Origin: Chlamydiota bacterium
Lineage (GTDB): Bacteria > Chlamydiota > Chlamydiia > Chlamydiales > Criblamydiaceae
NCBI GenBank assembly: GCA_013288845.1
Contig: JABDBB010000013.1
Location: forward strand, 1 to 33,240
Direction of reading: 5' to 3'
DNA: 33,240 bases
The notes under the pieces: generated by a model
Seen by the model: only the letters and a program-made list of their open reading frames with translations
What the model was told of the DNA's origin: nothing
Databases searched by the model: none
Translations under genes and position numbers: made by a program
In this document: piece after piece, positions 21,756-32,447 of the stretch
How positions within the stretch are numbered: the stretch's first letter is position 1
Layout of the letters: each line of letters opens with the position of its first letter

Positions 21756-23783
21756 ATGAAAAGAAGAGATCTTCACCGATTATCGATTCTTTTATTCCTT
21801 TGGATAACAGTCGGATCCCTATCCCCTCTCTTAGGAGAGGAGGAACTGCTTCATCAGGATGATGTCAAAAAAGTCATGGCGCAAATGTTTACGCAACATG
21901 TCGAAAAGAAAGAGATCAGCGCCGATATTTTAAAAACTTCGTTTCGCGTTTATATTGAACAGTTTGATCCGGACAGAACTTATCTCCTTGATAGCGAGGT
22001 TGCTCCGTTTTTATCTCCCTCTTCCGAGGAATTAAAGAAGGTTTTGGGAGAGTATAAAGACAATAATTTTTCTATCTACCTGAAAATCAACGATATTATT
22101 CAGAACTCCATCAAACGGGCAAGAGACAACCGAGCGGCGGTTCTCGCACTGTACCAAAACGACCAACCTCTCAAAGATTCAGGAACGGGAGATCGCCGCC
22201 GATTTGCCCAAACACCGGATCAGCTGCTTGCGCGCCAAACCCGGGAGATAAGACAATTTATAGGGGAAGAAAAGGGTCCGTCGGCTTTGGCTAAATTCCG
22301 AGAATATGATTTTAAAGAGACGGAAAAAGAGAATCCTTATCTTTTTATAGGGAGTGACGGAAAGCCTTTAGATGCAAAGGCTAAAGAAAATCTATTGACC
22401 ATGCACATCATCAAAGCCCTTGCCAAAAGTTTGGATTCCCATACTTCTTTTTTGAATCCGGGCGAAGCGTATGACATGCGAGTACGCCTTGAAAAGGGTT
22501 TTGACGGTGTCGGAATCGTGCTCGGCAAAAATAAATCGGGATATCAAATTGTAAAAATTCTTCCGGGAAGCGTGGCTGAATCCAGCGGAAAACTGGCTTT
22601 AAACGACTATTTGACGAAAATTGACGGGCAATCGGTCTCTGATGAGACTCTCGGAGATGTCATGAAAATGCTCAGGGGGAAAAACGGAACTCCTGTCTCA
22701 CTGGAAATAAAACGGGAGGGAATCGGTTCTGATAAGGATTCCCGCTCTTTTAACGTGGTCTTGAAAAGAGAGCCTATCATTATCGATGAGGGCAGGGTGG
22801 AAACAAGCTACGTCCGATTCGATGACGGGGTCATCGGTACCATTGCACTTGAGTCTTTTTATCAGGGGCCGAACGGGATTTCCAGTGAACGGGATGTTCG
22901 AAGAGCTTTGGAAGAGTTGGAGAAAAAAGGTCCGGTCAAAGGATTGATTCTTGATCTGCGCGAGAATAGCGGGGGATTTTTGACTCAGGCGGTCAAGGTT
23001 GCCGGGTTATTTATCACAAACGGGGTGATTGTCATCTCAAAATATTCGAACGGGGAAGAGAAATTCTATAGAGATATGGACGGAAAAGTCTCCTATGAAG
23101 GTCCGATGGTTGTGTTGACTTCGCGGGCTACGGCCTCGGCTGCGGAAATTGTGGCTCAGGCGCTGCAGGATTACGGAGTAGCTCTTATTGTGGGTGATGA
23201 GCAGACGTACGGAAAGGGAACTATTCAGAGTCAGACGGTTACGAACGACGAAACAAAGGGGGGATCTTATTTCAAAGTTACCGTCGGAAAATACTATACC
23301 GTTTCGGGAAAGACTCCTCAAATCAACGGGGTAAAGGCAGATGTCGTGGTTCCGAGTCCGTATAGTCTCGAGCAGATTGGCGAGGAGTACTTGGATTATC
23401 CTATCGGGCGGGATTTTATTCCTGACGCTTTCGTTGACTCGTTGGATGACATTGATCCGGGTTTACGCCCCTGGTATTTGCGCTATTACATGCCGACATT
23501 GCAGCAGCGAAATTTGATGTGGAGAGATGCCCTTCCCGTGCTGAAAAAGAACAGTCGGATGAGGATGATGAAAAATGTCGATTATAAAAACTTTCTGAAA
23601 ACCGGACGTTTTGACGAGGAGAATCGCTATGATGAATCGCATCATCTTTACGGAAAAGAGGATCCTCAATTGCACGAAGCTATTAATATTGTGAAGGATA
23701 TGATTGCTCTGGAGCCTAAAAAAGGTGGTTTTCGAAGTCTGGGAATTACCCGTCCCGAACTCCTGTCTCCTGCAGAAAAATAA
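21756..23783 (+). CDS. prc: Tail-specific protease (Prc/CtpA family, S41)
   Basis: This periplasmic serine protease degrades proteins with exposed non-polar C-termini. In Chlamydia the equivalent Tsp (CT441) has been linked to cleavage of host proteins. The 675 residues comprise a signal peptide (residues 1-27), an N-terminal helical domain, a PDZ domain at about 245-330 (GFDGVGIVLGKNKSG, VKILPGSVAES), the S41 catalytic core and a C-terminal DUF3340-like tail. The catalytic Ser461 is in SRATASAAEI, Lys487 and Gln491 in TYGKGTIQ. The 26-residue Ser-Lys gap and the Gln four residues after Lys match the family. I chose the second ATG (21756) because AAGGAG lies eight bases before it; the ATG at 21750 is too close. 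It stands alone, followed by tRNA-Phe. Confidence 0.93.
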   Translation: MKRRDLHRLSILLFLWITVGSLSPLLGEEELLHQDDVKKVMAQMFTQHVEKKEISADILKTSFRVYIEQFDPDRTYLLDSEVAPFLSPSSEELKKVLGEYKDNNFSIYLKINDIIQNSIKRARDNRAAVLALYQNDQPLKDSGTGDRRRFAQTPDQLLARQTREIRQFIGEEKGPSALAKFREYDFKETEKENPYLFIGSDGKPLDAKAKENLLTMHIIKALAKSLDSHTSFLNPGEAYDMRVRLEKGFDGVGIVLGKNKSGYQIVKILPGSVAESSGKLALNDYLTKIDGQSVSDETLGDVMKMLRGKNGTPVSLEIKREGIGSDKDSRSFNVVLKREPIIIDEGRVETSYVRFDDGVIGTIALESFYQGPNGISSERDVRRALEELEKKGPVKGLILDLRENSGGFLTQAVKVAGLFITNGVIVISKYSNGEEKFYRDMDGKVSYEGPMVVLTSRATASAAEIVAQALQDYGVALIVGDEQTYGKGTIQSQTVTNDETKGGSYFKVTVGKYYTVSGKTPQINGVKADVVVPSPYSLEQIGEEYLDYPIGRDFIPDAFVDSLDDIDPGLRPWYLRYYMPTLQQRNLMWRDALPVLKKNSRMRMMKNVDYKNFLKTGRFDEENRYDESHHLYGKEDPQLHEAINIVKDMIALEPKKGGFRSLGITRPELLSPAEK

Positions 23784-23792
23784 TTTTTAGTA

Positions 23793-23821
23793 TTGCAATA
23801 AATGGAATAAATCTCTATTGT
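23793..23821 (+). promoter_or_regulatory. Promoter of tRNA-Phe
   Basis: TTGCAA (23793-23798) and TATTGT (23816-23821) are 17 bases apart, 12 bases before the tRNA 5' end. It lies right after the protease stop, so the tRNA is expressed from its own promoter. Confidence 0.55.
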
Positions 23822-23833
23822 TTTATCTCACGT

Positions 23834-23906
<73 letters not shown>

Positions 23907-23910
23907 CTCG

Positions 23911-23946
23911 ACCGGAAGTAACGTTCAGTTACTTCCGGTTTTTTTT
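23911..23946 (+). terminator. Factor-independent terminator after tRNA-Phe
   Basis: A 12-base stem (ACCGGAAGTAAC and its exact complement) with loop GTTCA is followed by eight T. It ends the tRNA-Phe transcript. The stretch from here to 24090 is very AT-rich with no other feature. Confidence 0.92.
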
Positions 23947-24089
23947 ACCCTTTTTTCTTATCTAATTTTTTATGTTATCTAAATAATGTATAATTAATTC
24001 ATGTTTATATTATAATGTAATTAGATAGCCTTTTAATTAATCTATATTTAGTTAATTTGTTTAAATACTATTAATTTATAGGTGCTATT

Positions 24090-24494
24090 ATGTTAGTAGC
24101 AGAACTCCGGAAATTATTCGAAGACCTTAAAAAAAATGAGCAGTCCGTGCTATTTCTCAGTGAGTATGATATTAACGTACAAATCTTTATCGATTCAGGC
24201 AAACTGCTTCTTACTACGCCTGTATACTTTGGAAGTAACTATATTCCCGGAAGCGTTCGGAACGGAATCAAAAAAACTCCCCCCTTTACAAAAGACCGTA
24301 TCATGAGGACTTCTCTAAAAGTCGATGAGAAGCATTTCCGTATATTTCTACAATACCTCGGAGCCGTGGAGGTTTTCAACAGTGAAAAATTTGTTCACTT
24401 GATTGAAGATTTTCATTATTTGGCTGAGGAGTGGAGAATCTACTTAGATGAACACGATAAAAACGATCTTGTTCATATTCGCTCAAAGAAATAA
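24090..24494 (+). CDS. Small conserved-looking protein of unknown function
   Basis: The 134 residues begin at an ATG with AGGTG ten bases upstream and form a mixed alpha/beta, slightly acidic protein with no signal peptide, membrane segment or cysteines. Visible segments are an N-terminal helix (LRKLFEDLKKNEQSVLFLS), a strand-rich middle (NVQIFIDSGKLLLTTPVYFG) and a C-terminal helix (HLIEDFHYLAEEWRIYLDEH). Size and layout resemble class I type III secretion chaperones, but no diagnostic motif is present, so I leave it unassigned. It stands alone between the tRNA-Phe terminator and the copper ATPase, 97 bases before the latter. Confidence 0.6.
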   Translation: MLVAELRKLFEDLKKNEQSVLFLSEYDINVQIFIDSGKLLLTTPVYFGSNYIPGSVRNGIKKTPPFTKDRIMRTSLKVDEKHFRIFLQYLGAVEVFNSEKFVHLIEDFHYLAEEWRIYLDEHDKNDLVHIRSKK

Positions 24495-24591
24495 CACACT
24501 TTATCATCCTGCTATTCTCTATAAATATAGATTGAATGTTAATGTAGCGTATTGAATATTGAAATTTTAGATTGAGAGTAGGGTGAGAAAA

Positions 24592-26751
24592 ATGGAAGTA
24601 AAAACTGTCGAATTGAGTATTGAAGGCATGAGTTGCGTTTCGTGCGCTACGGCAGTAGAAAATGCGTTAAAAAAAACAGACGGAGTCATTTCTGCACACG
24701 TCTATTTTGCAACTGATAAAGCCGTTGTAGAAGTACAAAAAAATCTACCTGAAAAAACGATAGAAAATACCCTTATCGAAGCCGTACATCACGCCGGATA
24801 CCGTGCAGGCATTCTTTTACAACAAGATACTTATCCCGAAAAAAAATACCCCGAAGCTGAATTTTGGAATTTTGCTTTTTCCGCACTTTTTACGTTGCCG
24901 TTTTTGATGCAGATGCTGTGGGAATTTTTTGGGATACATTGGCATATTCCCGGAGTGATCCAGGGAATATTGGCGACAGTAGTACAGTTCGGATTCGGAT
25001 GGAAATTTTATGAAGGGGCATTTCGTTCTGTGAGGTCTTTAAGTGCGAACATGGATTTGCTGATTGCCATCGGAACAACAACCGCTTATTTTTTTAGTCT
25101 GATTGTTTTTTTATTCGAGCTTCCCCGGCATCTCTATTTTGAAAGCAGTACGATGATCATTACGCTCGTTCTTTTAGGAAGGTTGATTGAGTGGAATGCG
25201 AAGGGAAAAGCGGCGGATTCGATTAAAAAACTGATGAATTTGCAACCCAAAACAGCATACATCGTTGTCGACGGAGAAATTGTTGAGAAAGATATACGGG
25301 ATATCCGGGTCGATGACATATGCGTAGTCCGGCCGGGAGAGATCATTCCCACTGACGGAAAAATACAGGAGGGAGAATCGTCGGTAAATGAGGCTATGCT
25401 GACGGGAGAAAGTACACCTGTATTGAAAACAGTCGGAAATTCGGTATTCGGCGCTACGATAAACGGAAACGGGATCATCAGGGTGCAGGCGACAAAGGTC
25501 GGAGCGGATACGTTCCTGAGCAGCATTATTCGCCTTGTGGAACACGCCCGGAATTCCGGCGCGCCTATACAACGCACTGCAGATAAAGTATCCGGCTACT
25601 TCATTCCCGGAGTTCTTGTGATTGCGTTGCTTACAGTGATCGGATATGCCGTAGCGGGACAATTAGCCGAGGGAATTGTCAATGCCATTTCCGTGCTTGT
25701 CATTGCCTGCCCTTGTGCGCTCGGATTAGCTACGCCAACCGTTATTATGGTTGCAAGCGGAATAGGTGCCGACCATGGAATACTGTTTAAAGAAGCTGCC
25801 GCTATTGAAAGAGCCGGAAAAATAAAAACGTTGCTTATCGATAAAACCGGAACGCTTACCGAAGGCAAGCCGCAGGTAGTCCGGACCGATGTATTCCACG
25901 GAACTGATGAGTATTTCATGTTGAAAATAGCACTTAGTTTGGAAAGTTTCTCCTCTCATCCCATTGCCGAAGCCATTTGTAGTTACGCGCGAAAAAAAGG
26001 GTTACGAGCAGGATTGGTAGAAGAATTTCGAAATATTCCCGGGCAAGGGATAACAGGATTTGTTGACACAGAGAAATATTCTATCGGATCGCCCCGATAT
26101 GCAGAAAAAGAATTTCCCGGATCAATCGGCGAGTTGACGGCTATTGCAGAGAAAAATACGGATACATGTTGTTTGATATGGACCGAAAAAAAATTGATCG
26201 GTGCTTTTTATATTGCAGATCCCCTTCGATCAAACAGCAAAAAATTTATAGAAATGCTGAAAAAATTAAAAATCCGTCCGATCATGATCACGGGCGATAA
26301 TAAAGCGACAGCAGAAAAAATTGCAAAAGATCTCTCTATTGAACAATATAAAGCCGAACTTTTACCGGAGGCAAAAATCAAAGAGGTGGAAGAAGAGATG
26401 CAATCCGGGCAAATCATCGGAATGGTCGGAGACGGCATCAACGATGCCCCTGCTCTCGCAGCAGCTTCTGTCGGATTTGCTATAGGAAGCGGCAGTGATA
26501 TTGCGATAGAATCTGCCGATGTGACGTTGATGAATAAAAATTTATATGGAGTCATCACCGCCATCAACTTATCAGGAGCTGCTTTAGATAAAATTCGTCA
26601 GAATCTTTTTTTTGCATTTATTTATAATATATTGGCTATTCCTTTGGCAGCTTTCGGAATGTTGAATCCGGTGATTGCAGCGGCGGCTATGATGTTGAGT
26701 TCACTTTCCGTCATTACTAATGCATTGCTTCTAAAAAATATAAAATTATGA
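24592..26751 (+). CDS. copA: P1B-type copper-transporting ATPase
   Basis: The 719-residue ATPase has one N-terminal heavy-metal-associated domain with GMSCVSC (Cys15, Cys18), eight predicted membrane helices, the transport motif Cys373-Pro-Cys375 ([10 protein letters not shown]), phosphorylation site Asp417 in [11 protein letters not shown], the HP motif (SSHPIAEAI), TGDN and [14 protein letters not shown] with one CxxC domain indicates Cu(+) export from the cytosol. I chose the ATG at 24592 with GGTGAG before it; a GTG three codons earlier is also open. The stop overlaps the first Bat gene by four bases, so it is the first gene of a six-gene unit. No copper-sensing regulator or chaperone is visible nearby, and export to load a periplasmic protein is as possible as detoxification. 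Confidence 0.9.
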   Translation: MEVKTVELSIEGMSCVSCATAVENALKKTDGVISAHVYFATDKAVVEVQKNLPEKTIENTLIEAVHHAGYRAGILLQQDTYPEKKYPEAEFWNFAFSALFTLPFLMQMLWEFFGIHWHIPGVIQGILATVVQFGFGWKFYEGAFRSVRSLSANMDLLIAIGTTTAYFFSLIVFLFELPRHLYFESSTMIITLVLLGRLIEWNAKGKAADSIKKLMNLQPKTAYIVVDGEIVEKDIRDIRVDDICVVRPGEIIPTDGKIQEGESSVNEAMLTGESTPVLKTVGNSVFGATINGNGIIRVQATKVGADTFLSSIIRLVEHARNSGAPIQRTADKVSGYFIPGVLVIALLTVIGYAVAGQLAEGIVNAISVLVIACPCALGLATPTVIMVASGIGADHGILFKEAAAIERAGKIKTLLIDKTGTLTEGKPQVVRTDVFHGTDEYFMLKIALSLESFSSHPIAEAICSYARKKGLRAGLVEEFRNIPGQGITGFVDTEKYSIGSPRYAEKEFPGSIGELTAIAEKNTDTCCLIWTEKKLIGAFYIADPLRSNSKKFIEMLKKLKIRPIMITGDNKATAEKIAKDLSIEQYKAELLPEAKIKEVEEEMQSGQIIGMVGDGINDAPALAAASVGFAIGSGSDIAIESADVTLMNKNLYGVITAINLSGAALDKIRQNLFFAFIYNILAIPLAAFGMLNPVIAAAAMMLSSLSVITNALLLKNIKL

Positions 26752-27893
26752 GTTCGGACATGTATATGGAGGGAGTTTTCTATTGGGATATTTATATTAT
26801 TCCTCCGATACTTCTTTTATTGGTTTTGTTTATGATTGCGCGGAGATTTTTTCGCCGGTATAAGCCTCCATATTTATTTGTAAGTCAGTTATCGGCATTT
26901 ATTTCGGATAAAAAATCCATACGGGAAAAATTTTTTAAAGTTCCCCGATTATTGCTATATAGCTCTCTTTTTATCTTTATAGCCGCTTTATTAGATCCTC
27001 ATTACTATGTGCAAAAAAAAGATGATGAAAATGATCCGAATAAAAAAAAGATTCCTATTGAAGGCATTGCTATCTATCTGATTTTGGATAACTCTCTATC
27101 CATGTCTGAGCAGGTAACAGCGATTGATTCTTTCGGGAAACAATTTGCCGTTACAAAAATAGCCCTTCTTAAGCAATTGACCGAAAAATTTATTAAAGGA
27201 GATCCTGCATTGAATTTGCGCGGTCGGGATAATGATCGATTAGGAATTCTTACATTTTCCAGAACGGCGCAAGTCATTTCCCCTTTGACATTAGATCACG
27301 GGAGCATTATAGAGAATTTAAGAAAGTTGGATGTACAGCATGACGACGATCAAAGAGGGTCTGTTCCGGGTTATGCGATTTTCAAAAGCGCCAATCTTAT
27401 TCAGGCAACCCGCCGATTCGGGCAAAATACGGACAAAGACAGTGATCCTTCTTATACAATAAAAAATTCTATTATTGTTCTCATTACGGACGGATTCCAG
27501 GAAATAAATCCGGAAGATGATGCAAATCCTTTGCGCACGATCGACATCATTGACGGTATCAATTATGCGAAAGATTTAAATATTCGGGTATACATGATTG
27601 ATATCGATCCCAAAATAAATTTGGATCAATATGCTGATCACCGTAAATTATACAGCCTTTTAACACAATCGACCGGAGGAAATTTTTTCTATGTAGACAA
27701 TACTCATGATTTAGGAAATATCTATGCAGAAATTGATCGATTAGAAAAAAGTACCTATATTGCGCCCGTTCCGGAAAATATGCCTCATTTCTATACAAGA
27801 GTGTCATTTTACCAACAATTGATCGGATTGGGAATGATTTTATTTCTTTTATTTTTATGCTTACGCTTTATGGTTTTTAGGGGTTTACCATGA
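26748..27893 (+). CDS. batA: VWA-domain membrane protein, BatA-like
   Basis: The 381 residues start inside the ATPase stop (ATGA overlap). Two N-terminal membrane segments ([34 protein letters not shown]), a VWA domain at about 105-330 and a C-terminal membrane segment ([17 protein letters not shown]) give the BatA/BatB layout. The metal-ion-dependent adhesion site is D114-N-S116-L-S118 with a later ITDGF aspartate. The [13 protein letters not shown] stretch before the domain is unusual. Bat proteins are linked to aerotolerance and stress in Bacteroides, Francisella and Leptospira, usually with a MoxR ATPase, which is not seen here. The VWA domain faces the periplasm or cytoplasm depending on helix use. 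The next VWA gene also overlaps by four bases. Confidence 0.8.
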   Translation: MSSDMYMEGVFYWDIYIIPPILLLLVLFMIARRFFRRYKPPYLFVSQLSAFISDKKSIREKFFKVPRLLLYSSLFIFIAALLDPHYYVQKKDDENDPNKKKIPIEGIAIYLILDNSLSMSEQVTAIDSFGKQFAVTKIALLKQLTEKFIKGDPALNLRGRDNDRLGILTFSRTAQVISPLTLDHGSIIENLRKLDVQHDDDQRGSVPGYAIFKSANLIQATRRFGQNTDKDSDPSYTIKNSIIVLITDGFQEINPEDDANPLRTIDIIDGINYAKDLNIRVYMIDIDPKINLDQYADHRKLYSLLTQSTGGNFFYVDNTHDLGNIYAEIDRLEKSTYIAPVPENMPHFYTRVSFYQQLIGLGMILFLLFLCLRFMVFRGLP

Positions 27894-29011
27894 TTTCAGC
27901 AGATTTTTTTTATCATTCTCCTAAAGCAGCTTATCTGTTGTTTCTTGCCGTCCCTATTCTTTTCTTGTTCTTTTGGCTTTGGATGCGAAATAAAAAAAAA
28001 CTTATCGATTTTGCTTCAGGAGAGATATTAAAAAAAAATATAAATCCACGTACAATCTCTTTGTACAGAATTAAGACACTTTGTATTTGTCTCGCTTGGC
28101 TCTCTCTTGTTTTTGCGTTGATGGATCCTATGAAAAAATCAGGGTATCCCGAAAATACAGTCTCAAATCAGCCTGTGAATCCGAATTCACAAAATAAATT
28201 GAAACGAAAACCTCATGAAGTAATTTTTCTTATCGATACATCTGCCTCGATGAATGTCAAAGACGCAAAAAACGGATCTCGATTAGATTATGCAAAAGAT
28301 TTAGCAGATAAAATTGTTGCCGGTATATCGGGAGACGATATTTCTCTCTATCTTTTTACATCCCAAACCGATAAAACTGTCCCGTCAACATCGGATTATT
28401 TTTTTATGCGTCTCATGATGAGAAATATTGCAGTAGATTCTGAAGGTGTCGGAGGTACTGATATATTTCAGGCTTTAAAAAAAGTGATGGAAGACTATCC
28501 GATTATTCCCGAAGAAAAAATTAAAACTTTGATTATAGTGTCTGACGGCGGAGATTTGCATTACGAAGACAATCAAACGAACAAGGAAGAGTATAAAAAA
28601 GCTCTTGTAAAGCTTTTAGGAGAAGTAAAGAATAAAAATTTACATGTATATACAATAGGTCTTGGATCCGAAGAGGGAGGAAAAATTCCCGACATAACAT
28701 TTCAGGGGCAACCCGTATCTTCTCATATTATTCCCGATCTTTTATCCGAGCTTGCTGATAAGGGAAACGGAATTTATTATTCAGGAAATGAATATGATAC
28801 GGCAACATTAGCAAAAGAATTGACTGAAAAAATAAAGAGTGCCGATCGATTTTTAACCGAATATGAGATCAATACCCGCGTGTATAATGATGCTATCGGT
28901 CAGGATTTCCTTTTTAAAAGGTATTACCAATATCCTTTGTTTTGTGCAGTCTTTTTTTTGATTCTTTTTCTTGTTTTGCCGGATAATTTTAAGAAGGAGC
29001 ATTTTTTATGA
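27890..29011 (+). CDS. batB: VWA-domain membrane protein, BatB-like
   Basis: The 373-residue protein repeats the layout of its neighbour: two N-terminal membrane helices (AAYLLFLAVPILFLFFWLW; TLCICLAWLSLVFALMDP), a VWA domain starting at EVIFLIDTSASM with a complete metal site (D116-T-S118-A-S120, a distal Thr in GGTDIFQAL and Asp in IVSDGGD), and a C-terminal helix (YPLFCAVFFLILFLVLP). It differs enough from the first VWA protein to be an old duplication. BatA and BatB are thought to associate in one membrane complex. It overlaps genes on both sides by four bases (ATGA), which ties the stoichiometry of the complex to translational coupling. Confidence 0.82.
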   Translation: MISADFFYHSPKAAYLLFLAVPILFLFFWLWMRNKKKLIDFASGEILKKNINPRTISLYRIKTLCICLAWLSLVFALMDPMKKSGYPENTVSNQPVNPNSQNKLKRKPHEVIFLIDTSASMNVKDAKNGSRLDYAKDLADKIVAGISGDDISLYLFTSQTDKTVPSTSDYFFMRLMMRNIAVDSEGVGGTDIFQALKKVMEDYPIIPEEKIKTLIIVSDGGDLHYEDNQTNKEEYKKALVKLLGEVKNKNLHVYTIGLGSEEGGKIPDITFQGQPVSSHIIPDLLSELADKGNGIYYSGNEYDTATLAKELTEKIKSADRFLTEYEINTRVYNDAIGQDFLFKRYYQYPLFCAVFFLILFLVLPDNFKKEHFL

Positions 29012-30720
29012 ATTGCCTCTTTTTTTGTTTTTTCCTGTATATGGTCTGCAATTTATTAGGTGCAGAAGACTCTGTAGAAAAACAAACAAAAAATGCCGAG
29101 CGATATGTGGATCTCGAAGAGTATGCACAAGCCCGAACTTTATATAAAAATATTGATTCGAGAACAAAAGATGGGTGGAAAAAAGCCATTCTTCATTATG
29201 ACATAGGTACGACCTATCTGTTGGAAGGCGATTATCTTTCAGCCGGAAAAATATTTGATAAAATATCCTTCGGAAAAAATCCTTTTCCCGGTTTTGTCGT
29301 CAATGTAAAAGCAAATGAATCCACCGCACTTTTCTCTTCTGTATTAGCAGCAAAAAACAAAGATAATTTGTCTTTCACAATAGCACAACTTTCCGACGCT
29401 TTACATAACATCGAAGAAATAGATTCAGAAATCAGCGATGAAACATTTTCAGCATATCTTGAAAACATGAAAAAAAATCTTCGGAAAGAAATTATTTCGG
29501 ATCGACAACTTTTATTCGATAATCAAAAACAAAAAATGTCGGAGGAAAGTTTTATCCCTTTCTTACAGGCTACTTTGGCAATTGTAGAGAAAAAAATCAA
29601 AATAATACAAAAAAATCAGGACCAAACAATAGCTGTTACACAACAGCTTCATAAAATTTCTTCCGAATTAAATAGTATGCTGCCTCCAATAGAAGAGAAG
29701 GAAAAAACTTTTTCCATAGGACTCTTTACTTCACTCATAGAAAAAATCCACTCCGGCAATATTCCGGAAGCCTTTATTCAAATATCCGAAATGCAAAAAA
29801 TGCTATCGAAAGAATTTATTGTCCTCATCAAAAAACAAACACCGGCCGAGATATCGGTATCGATCCGGGAAATTTTTCAAAATATAACCGGATCAGAATT
29901 CATACAACCTCGGTCTTTGCTCTCTTTGCAATATTTCGTAAAAATTGCCGGAGATATTTTTTACGAAAGAAATTTTTTTGATGATATATGGAATGAAATC
30001 GAAAATAATTTGAAAAAAAGTATTGGGGAATGTGAAAAAGGGGACAATGAAAAAGCAAAAATTTTCTTTCTCGTAGCGTATACTAAATTTATCCGATTTT
30101 TTCAAAATCACGACGAAAAATCGGAATTTCTCGCTAATCTCATTGTTATGCAAAATACAACCGGACAAATTACAAATTTGATACAAAATATATCCGAAAA
30201 TTATCTCCCTATCGCAATCAATGCACAAAAAGAGACTCTTGCTACGGCTGAATTATTTTGGAATGTTGCCCGGTCAATACAAAATGAAAATTTTTCCGGA
30301 ACAATAAATCCGGACGATGAAAAATCAACCTCGTGTCAATATAATCCATGGAGTGAAGTAATTAAAATTTTTAATGAGGGATACGAATCAGGAAAGGAGT
30401 CTCTCTTCTATTTGGAAAGCAAAAATCCGAATTTAGAACACATATTTATGTTACAAAAAAAGACAGCGGAAAAATGGGAAAAAGCTGAGGATATGCTAAA
30501 AAATCCAAATAAATCTCAGCCGGGATGCACTCTCCATGACTCTCCGCAACAAAAAGAACCGACAAAACAACCGTCAAATCCACAACAAAATCCACAAAAT
30601 TCTCCTTGGAACGGATCGGATGATCAGGTATTGCGTTTATTGCAAAAAATGGAGCAAGATGATCGAATCGAAAAAAAAGGGAATGCATCAGGAAAAGGAT
30701 CGGAAGAAAAATTATGGTAA
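29008..30720 (+). CDS. Exported TPR/helical protein, BatC-like
   Basis: The 570-residue protein has a signal peptide (MNCLFFCFFLYMVCNLLGA) and a TPR-like helical pair at about 30-95 (AERYVDLEEYAQARTLYKNI, HYDIGTTYLLEGDYLSAGKI). The central 350 residues are long charged helices. The C-terminus is a Pro/Gln/Asn linker followed by VLRLLQKMEQDDRIEKKG. That last helix, with a short basic tail ending in Trp, matches the end of BatC proteins in Bat operons. Standard BatC is only about 200-250 residues, so the central region is an expansion. It probably sits in the periplasm as a scaffold for the VWA proteins. Start overlaps the previous stop by four bases; the next gene starts seven bases before its stop. 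Confidence 0.65.
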   Translation: MNCLFFCFFLYMVCNLLGAEDSVEKQTKNAERYVDLEEYAQARTLYKNIDSRTKDGWKKAILHYDIGTTYLLEGDYLSAGKIFDKISFGKNPFPGFVVNVKANESTALFSSVLAAKNKDNLSFTIAQLSDALHNIEEIDSEISDETFSAYLENMKKNLRKEIISDRQLLFDNQKQKMSEESFIPFLQATLAIVEKKIKIIQKNQDQTIAVTQQLHKISSELNSMLPPIEEKEKTFSIGLFTSLIEKIHSGNIPEAFIQISEMQKMLSKEFIVLIKKQTPAEISVSIREIFQNITGSEFIQPRSLLSLQYFVKIAGDIFYERNFFDDIWNEIENNLKKSIGECEKGDNEKAKIFFLVAYTKFIRFFQNHDEKSEFLANLIVMQNTTGQITNLIQNISENYLPIAINAQKETLATAELFWNVARSIQNENFSGTINPDDEKSTSCQYNPWSEVIKIFNEGYESGKESLFYLESKNPNLEHIFMLQKKTAEKWEKAEDMLKNPNKSQPGCTLHDSPQQKEPTKQPSNPQQNPQNSPWNGSDDQVLRLLQKMEQDDRIEKKGNASGKGSEEKLW

Positions 30721-32447
30721 AACTCTCAAGAACCGGATACTTTTTTATACTTTTCTCGGCGTTATTTCTTTTTTTTACTCCGGGTTATGGGAATGATGAT
30801 GAGATCAAAGTTTCTGTCCGCCCCGAGAAAAATGAAATATCTTCAGAAAAGCCCATCAGCGCTGTTGTGCAGGTGCAACATCCCAAAAATTCGACTGTTG
30901 ATATAAACACATTTTCTATGAAAGGTGCTCCTCTTAAAGTGGAGTCTATAGGAGTAAAAGAATCTTCTCCCGGATCAACTAATGTCCTTTCGCTCTATAC
31001 GTTTCTCCTTCCCGGAAAAGCTTCAGGTCTTTATCTGATCTCTCCGATCTCTGTAAATGTCGACGGGAAAACATATCGCTCCGGATCGGTCAGCTACAGA
31101 GTAATCGCAGATCCTGAACCGACTACACCGGCGCCGGCTGCCGGAAAAGGCCCTTTCCTTCAATTAGGAACGTTTATCGACGGATCTTCTAATCTTTATC
31201 CCGGACAAAAGATTCGTGTGGGCTATCGCCTTTATTTCAATGATAATTTTGATTTGGATCAAACTGTCTTTCCCCTGACGGAAGCAAACGGTTTTAAAAA
31301 AATCGGAAACGAAAGAATCAACGACGCAAAAGAATCTGTCGTTTCTGTTCGCCAAATTGACAGAGAAATAGAGGCTGTTACTCCGGGAAAATATTCTTTC
31401 GGCCCCTCATATGTCATCGCGTCGTTATATCGCAACGATTCAAACGGAAAAGAGAGAAAAATCAAAGAGGGAATTCGTGCCGAAGCTCCCCCGGTCACTC
31501 TCGAAGTCCTTGCTTTTCCGGAGGAGGGGAAACCCCCGTCTTTTAACGGAAGTACAGGAGAAAACATTCAATTTTCTGTCGCTCTTGCAGGACCTTCCGA
31601 AGTAAGTGTGGGTGATAAAATCTCTTTAAGTGTTGAATTTACAGGTCCTTCCGATGATTTGAGCAATATAAAACTTCCGGATTTATGCTGTCTTCCGGGA
31701 TTTGCCGGATTCTTTACTACGGATGATATTCCCCCTTTACCTACTGAAGAAAAGGGAAAATTGACCTATAAGGTTTCTATAAGTCCTGTAGTAGAGAAAA
31801 TTGCAGAGATTCCCCCGATAGAGTTCTCTTATTTTGATGTCATTAACACTAAATATGTTACGTTAAAAAGCGGGGCAATTCCTATAAAAATAACACCCGC
31901 AAAAAAAACACCCCCCAAAGACTCTGCACCTGCTGCCAAAGCATTTTCATGGCCTAAACCGATAAAGACTCCGGAACCTGTAGAAATAAAAACGATATAC
32001 CCTTTGGAAAAATCGGATCTCGACAATTATTTTTTCGGATCGCCCTATGTTCTTTGGATTATTCCTCTCGGAATTTTGTTTATATTCCTCGAAATTGAAA
32101 TTTTGAAAAGGCATGCGCAGGAATTAAAACGTAGGCAAATTAAATCGGGAAAAGATCTTTTAGAAGAAGCAAAAGTATCACACGGAGGATTTTCCCGATT
32201 TTATAATCTGCTGACTAAAGCATTGCTGATGATTCTTTTCGAAAATAAAATTATAAAGAATTACAATATATCTATTGTAGAATTACCTGAAGAGGGGATC
32301 GGAGGAGATGTAAAACATCTTCTTTTCGGAATCGAAGAGGTGCGCTTTTCAGGAAAAGGCGATCCGCAACAAGAAGAAATCGTAAAAAAAGCTGAAGAAA
32401 TAGTAATGAAAATTCAAAAAACCACCGAAGGAGTTTCTCATGAATAA
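30714..32447 (+). CDS. batD: BatD-like exported membrane-anchored protein
   Basis: The 577 residues start with a signal peptide (GYFFILFSALFLFFTPGYG) and contain the BatD pattern of tandem immunoglobulin-like beta domains: VSVRPEKNEISSEKPISAVV, the YPGQKIRVGYRLYF region with FKKIGNERI, YSFGPSYVIAS, then a second domain with VSVGDKISLSVEFTGPSDDL. A membrane helix (YVLWIIPLGILFIFLEIEI) at about residue 445 is followed by a cytosolic helical tail. BatD is the oxygen-tolerance protein of Bat operons and is thought to bridge the VWA proteins across the membrane. The ATG at 30714 overlaps the BatC-like stop by seven bases, and the BatE-like gene overlaps its end by eight. Confidence 0.8.
   Translation: MVKLSRTGYFFILFSALFLFFTPGYGNDDEIKVSVRPEKNEISSEKPISAVVQVQHPKNSTVDINTFSMKGAPLKVESIGVKESSPGSTNVLSLYTFLLPGKASGLYLISPISVNVDGKTYRSGSVSYRVIADPEPTTPAPAAGKGPFLQLGTFIDGSSNLYPGQKIRVGYRLYFNDNFDLDQTVFPLTEANGFKKIGNERINDAKESVVSVRQIDREIEAVTPGKYSFGPSYVIASLYRNDSNGKERKIKEGIRAEAPPVTLEVLAFPEEGKPPSFNGSTGENIQFSVALAGPSEVSVGDKISLSVEFTGPSDDLSNIKLPDLCCLPGFAGFFTTDDIPPLPTEEKGKLTYKVSISPVVEKIAEIPPIEFSYFDVINTKYVTLKSGAIPIKITPAKKTPPKDSAPAAKAFSWPKPIKTPEPVEIKTIYPLEKSDLDNYFFGSPYVLWIIPLGILFIFLEIEILKRHAQELKRRQIKSGKDLLEEAKVSHGGFSRFYNLLTKALLMILFENKIIKNYNISIVELPEEGIGGDVKHLLFGIEEVRFSGKGDPQQEEIVKKAEEIVMKIQKTTEGVSHE

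Noticed and set aside
25134-25662. Two long minus-strand ORFs (147 and 162 codons) inside the copper ATPase gene
   Set aside because: They lie opposite an undoubted gene in other frames, have no family motifs, and reflect its codon bias.
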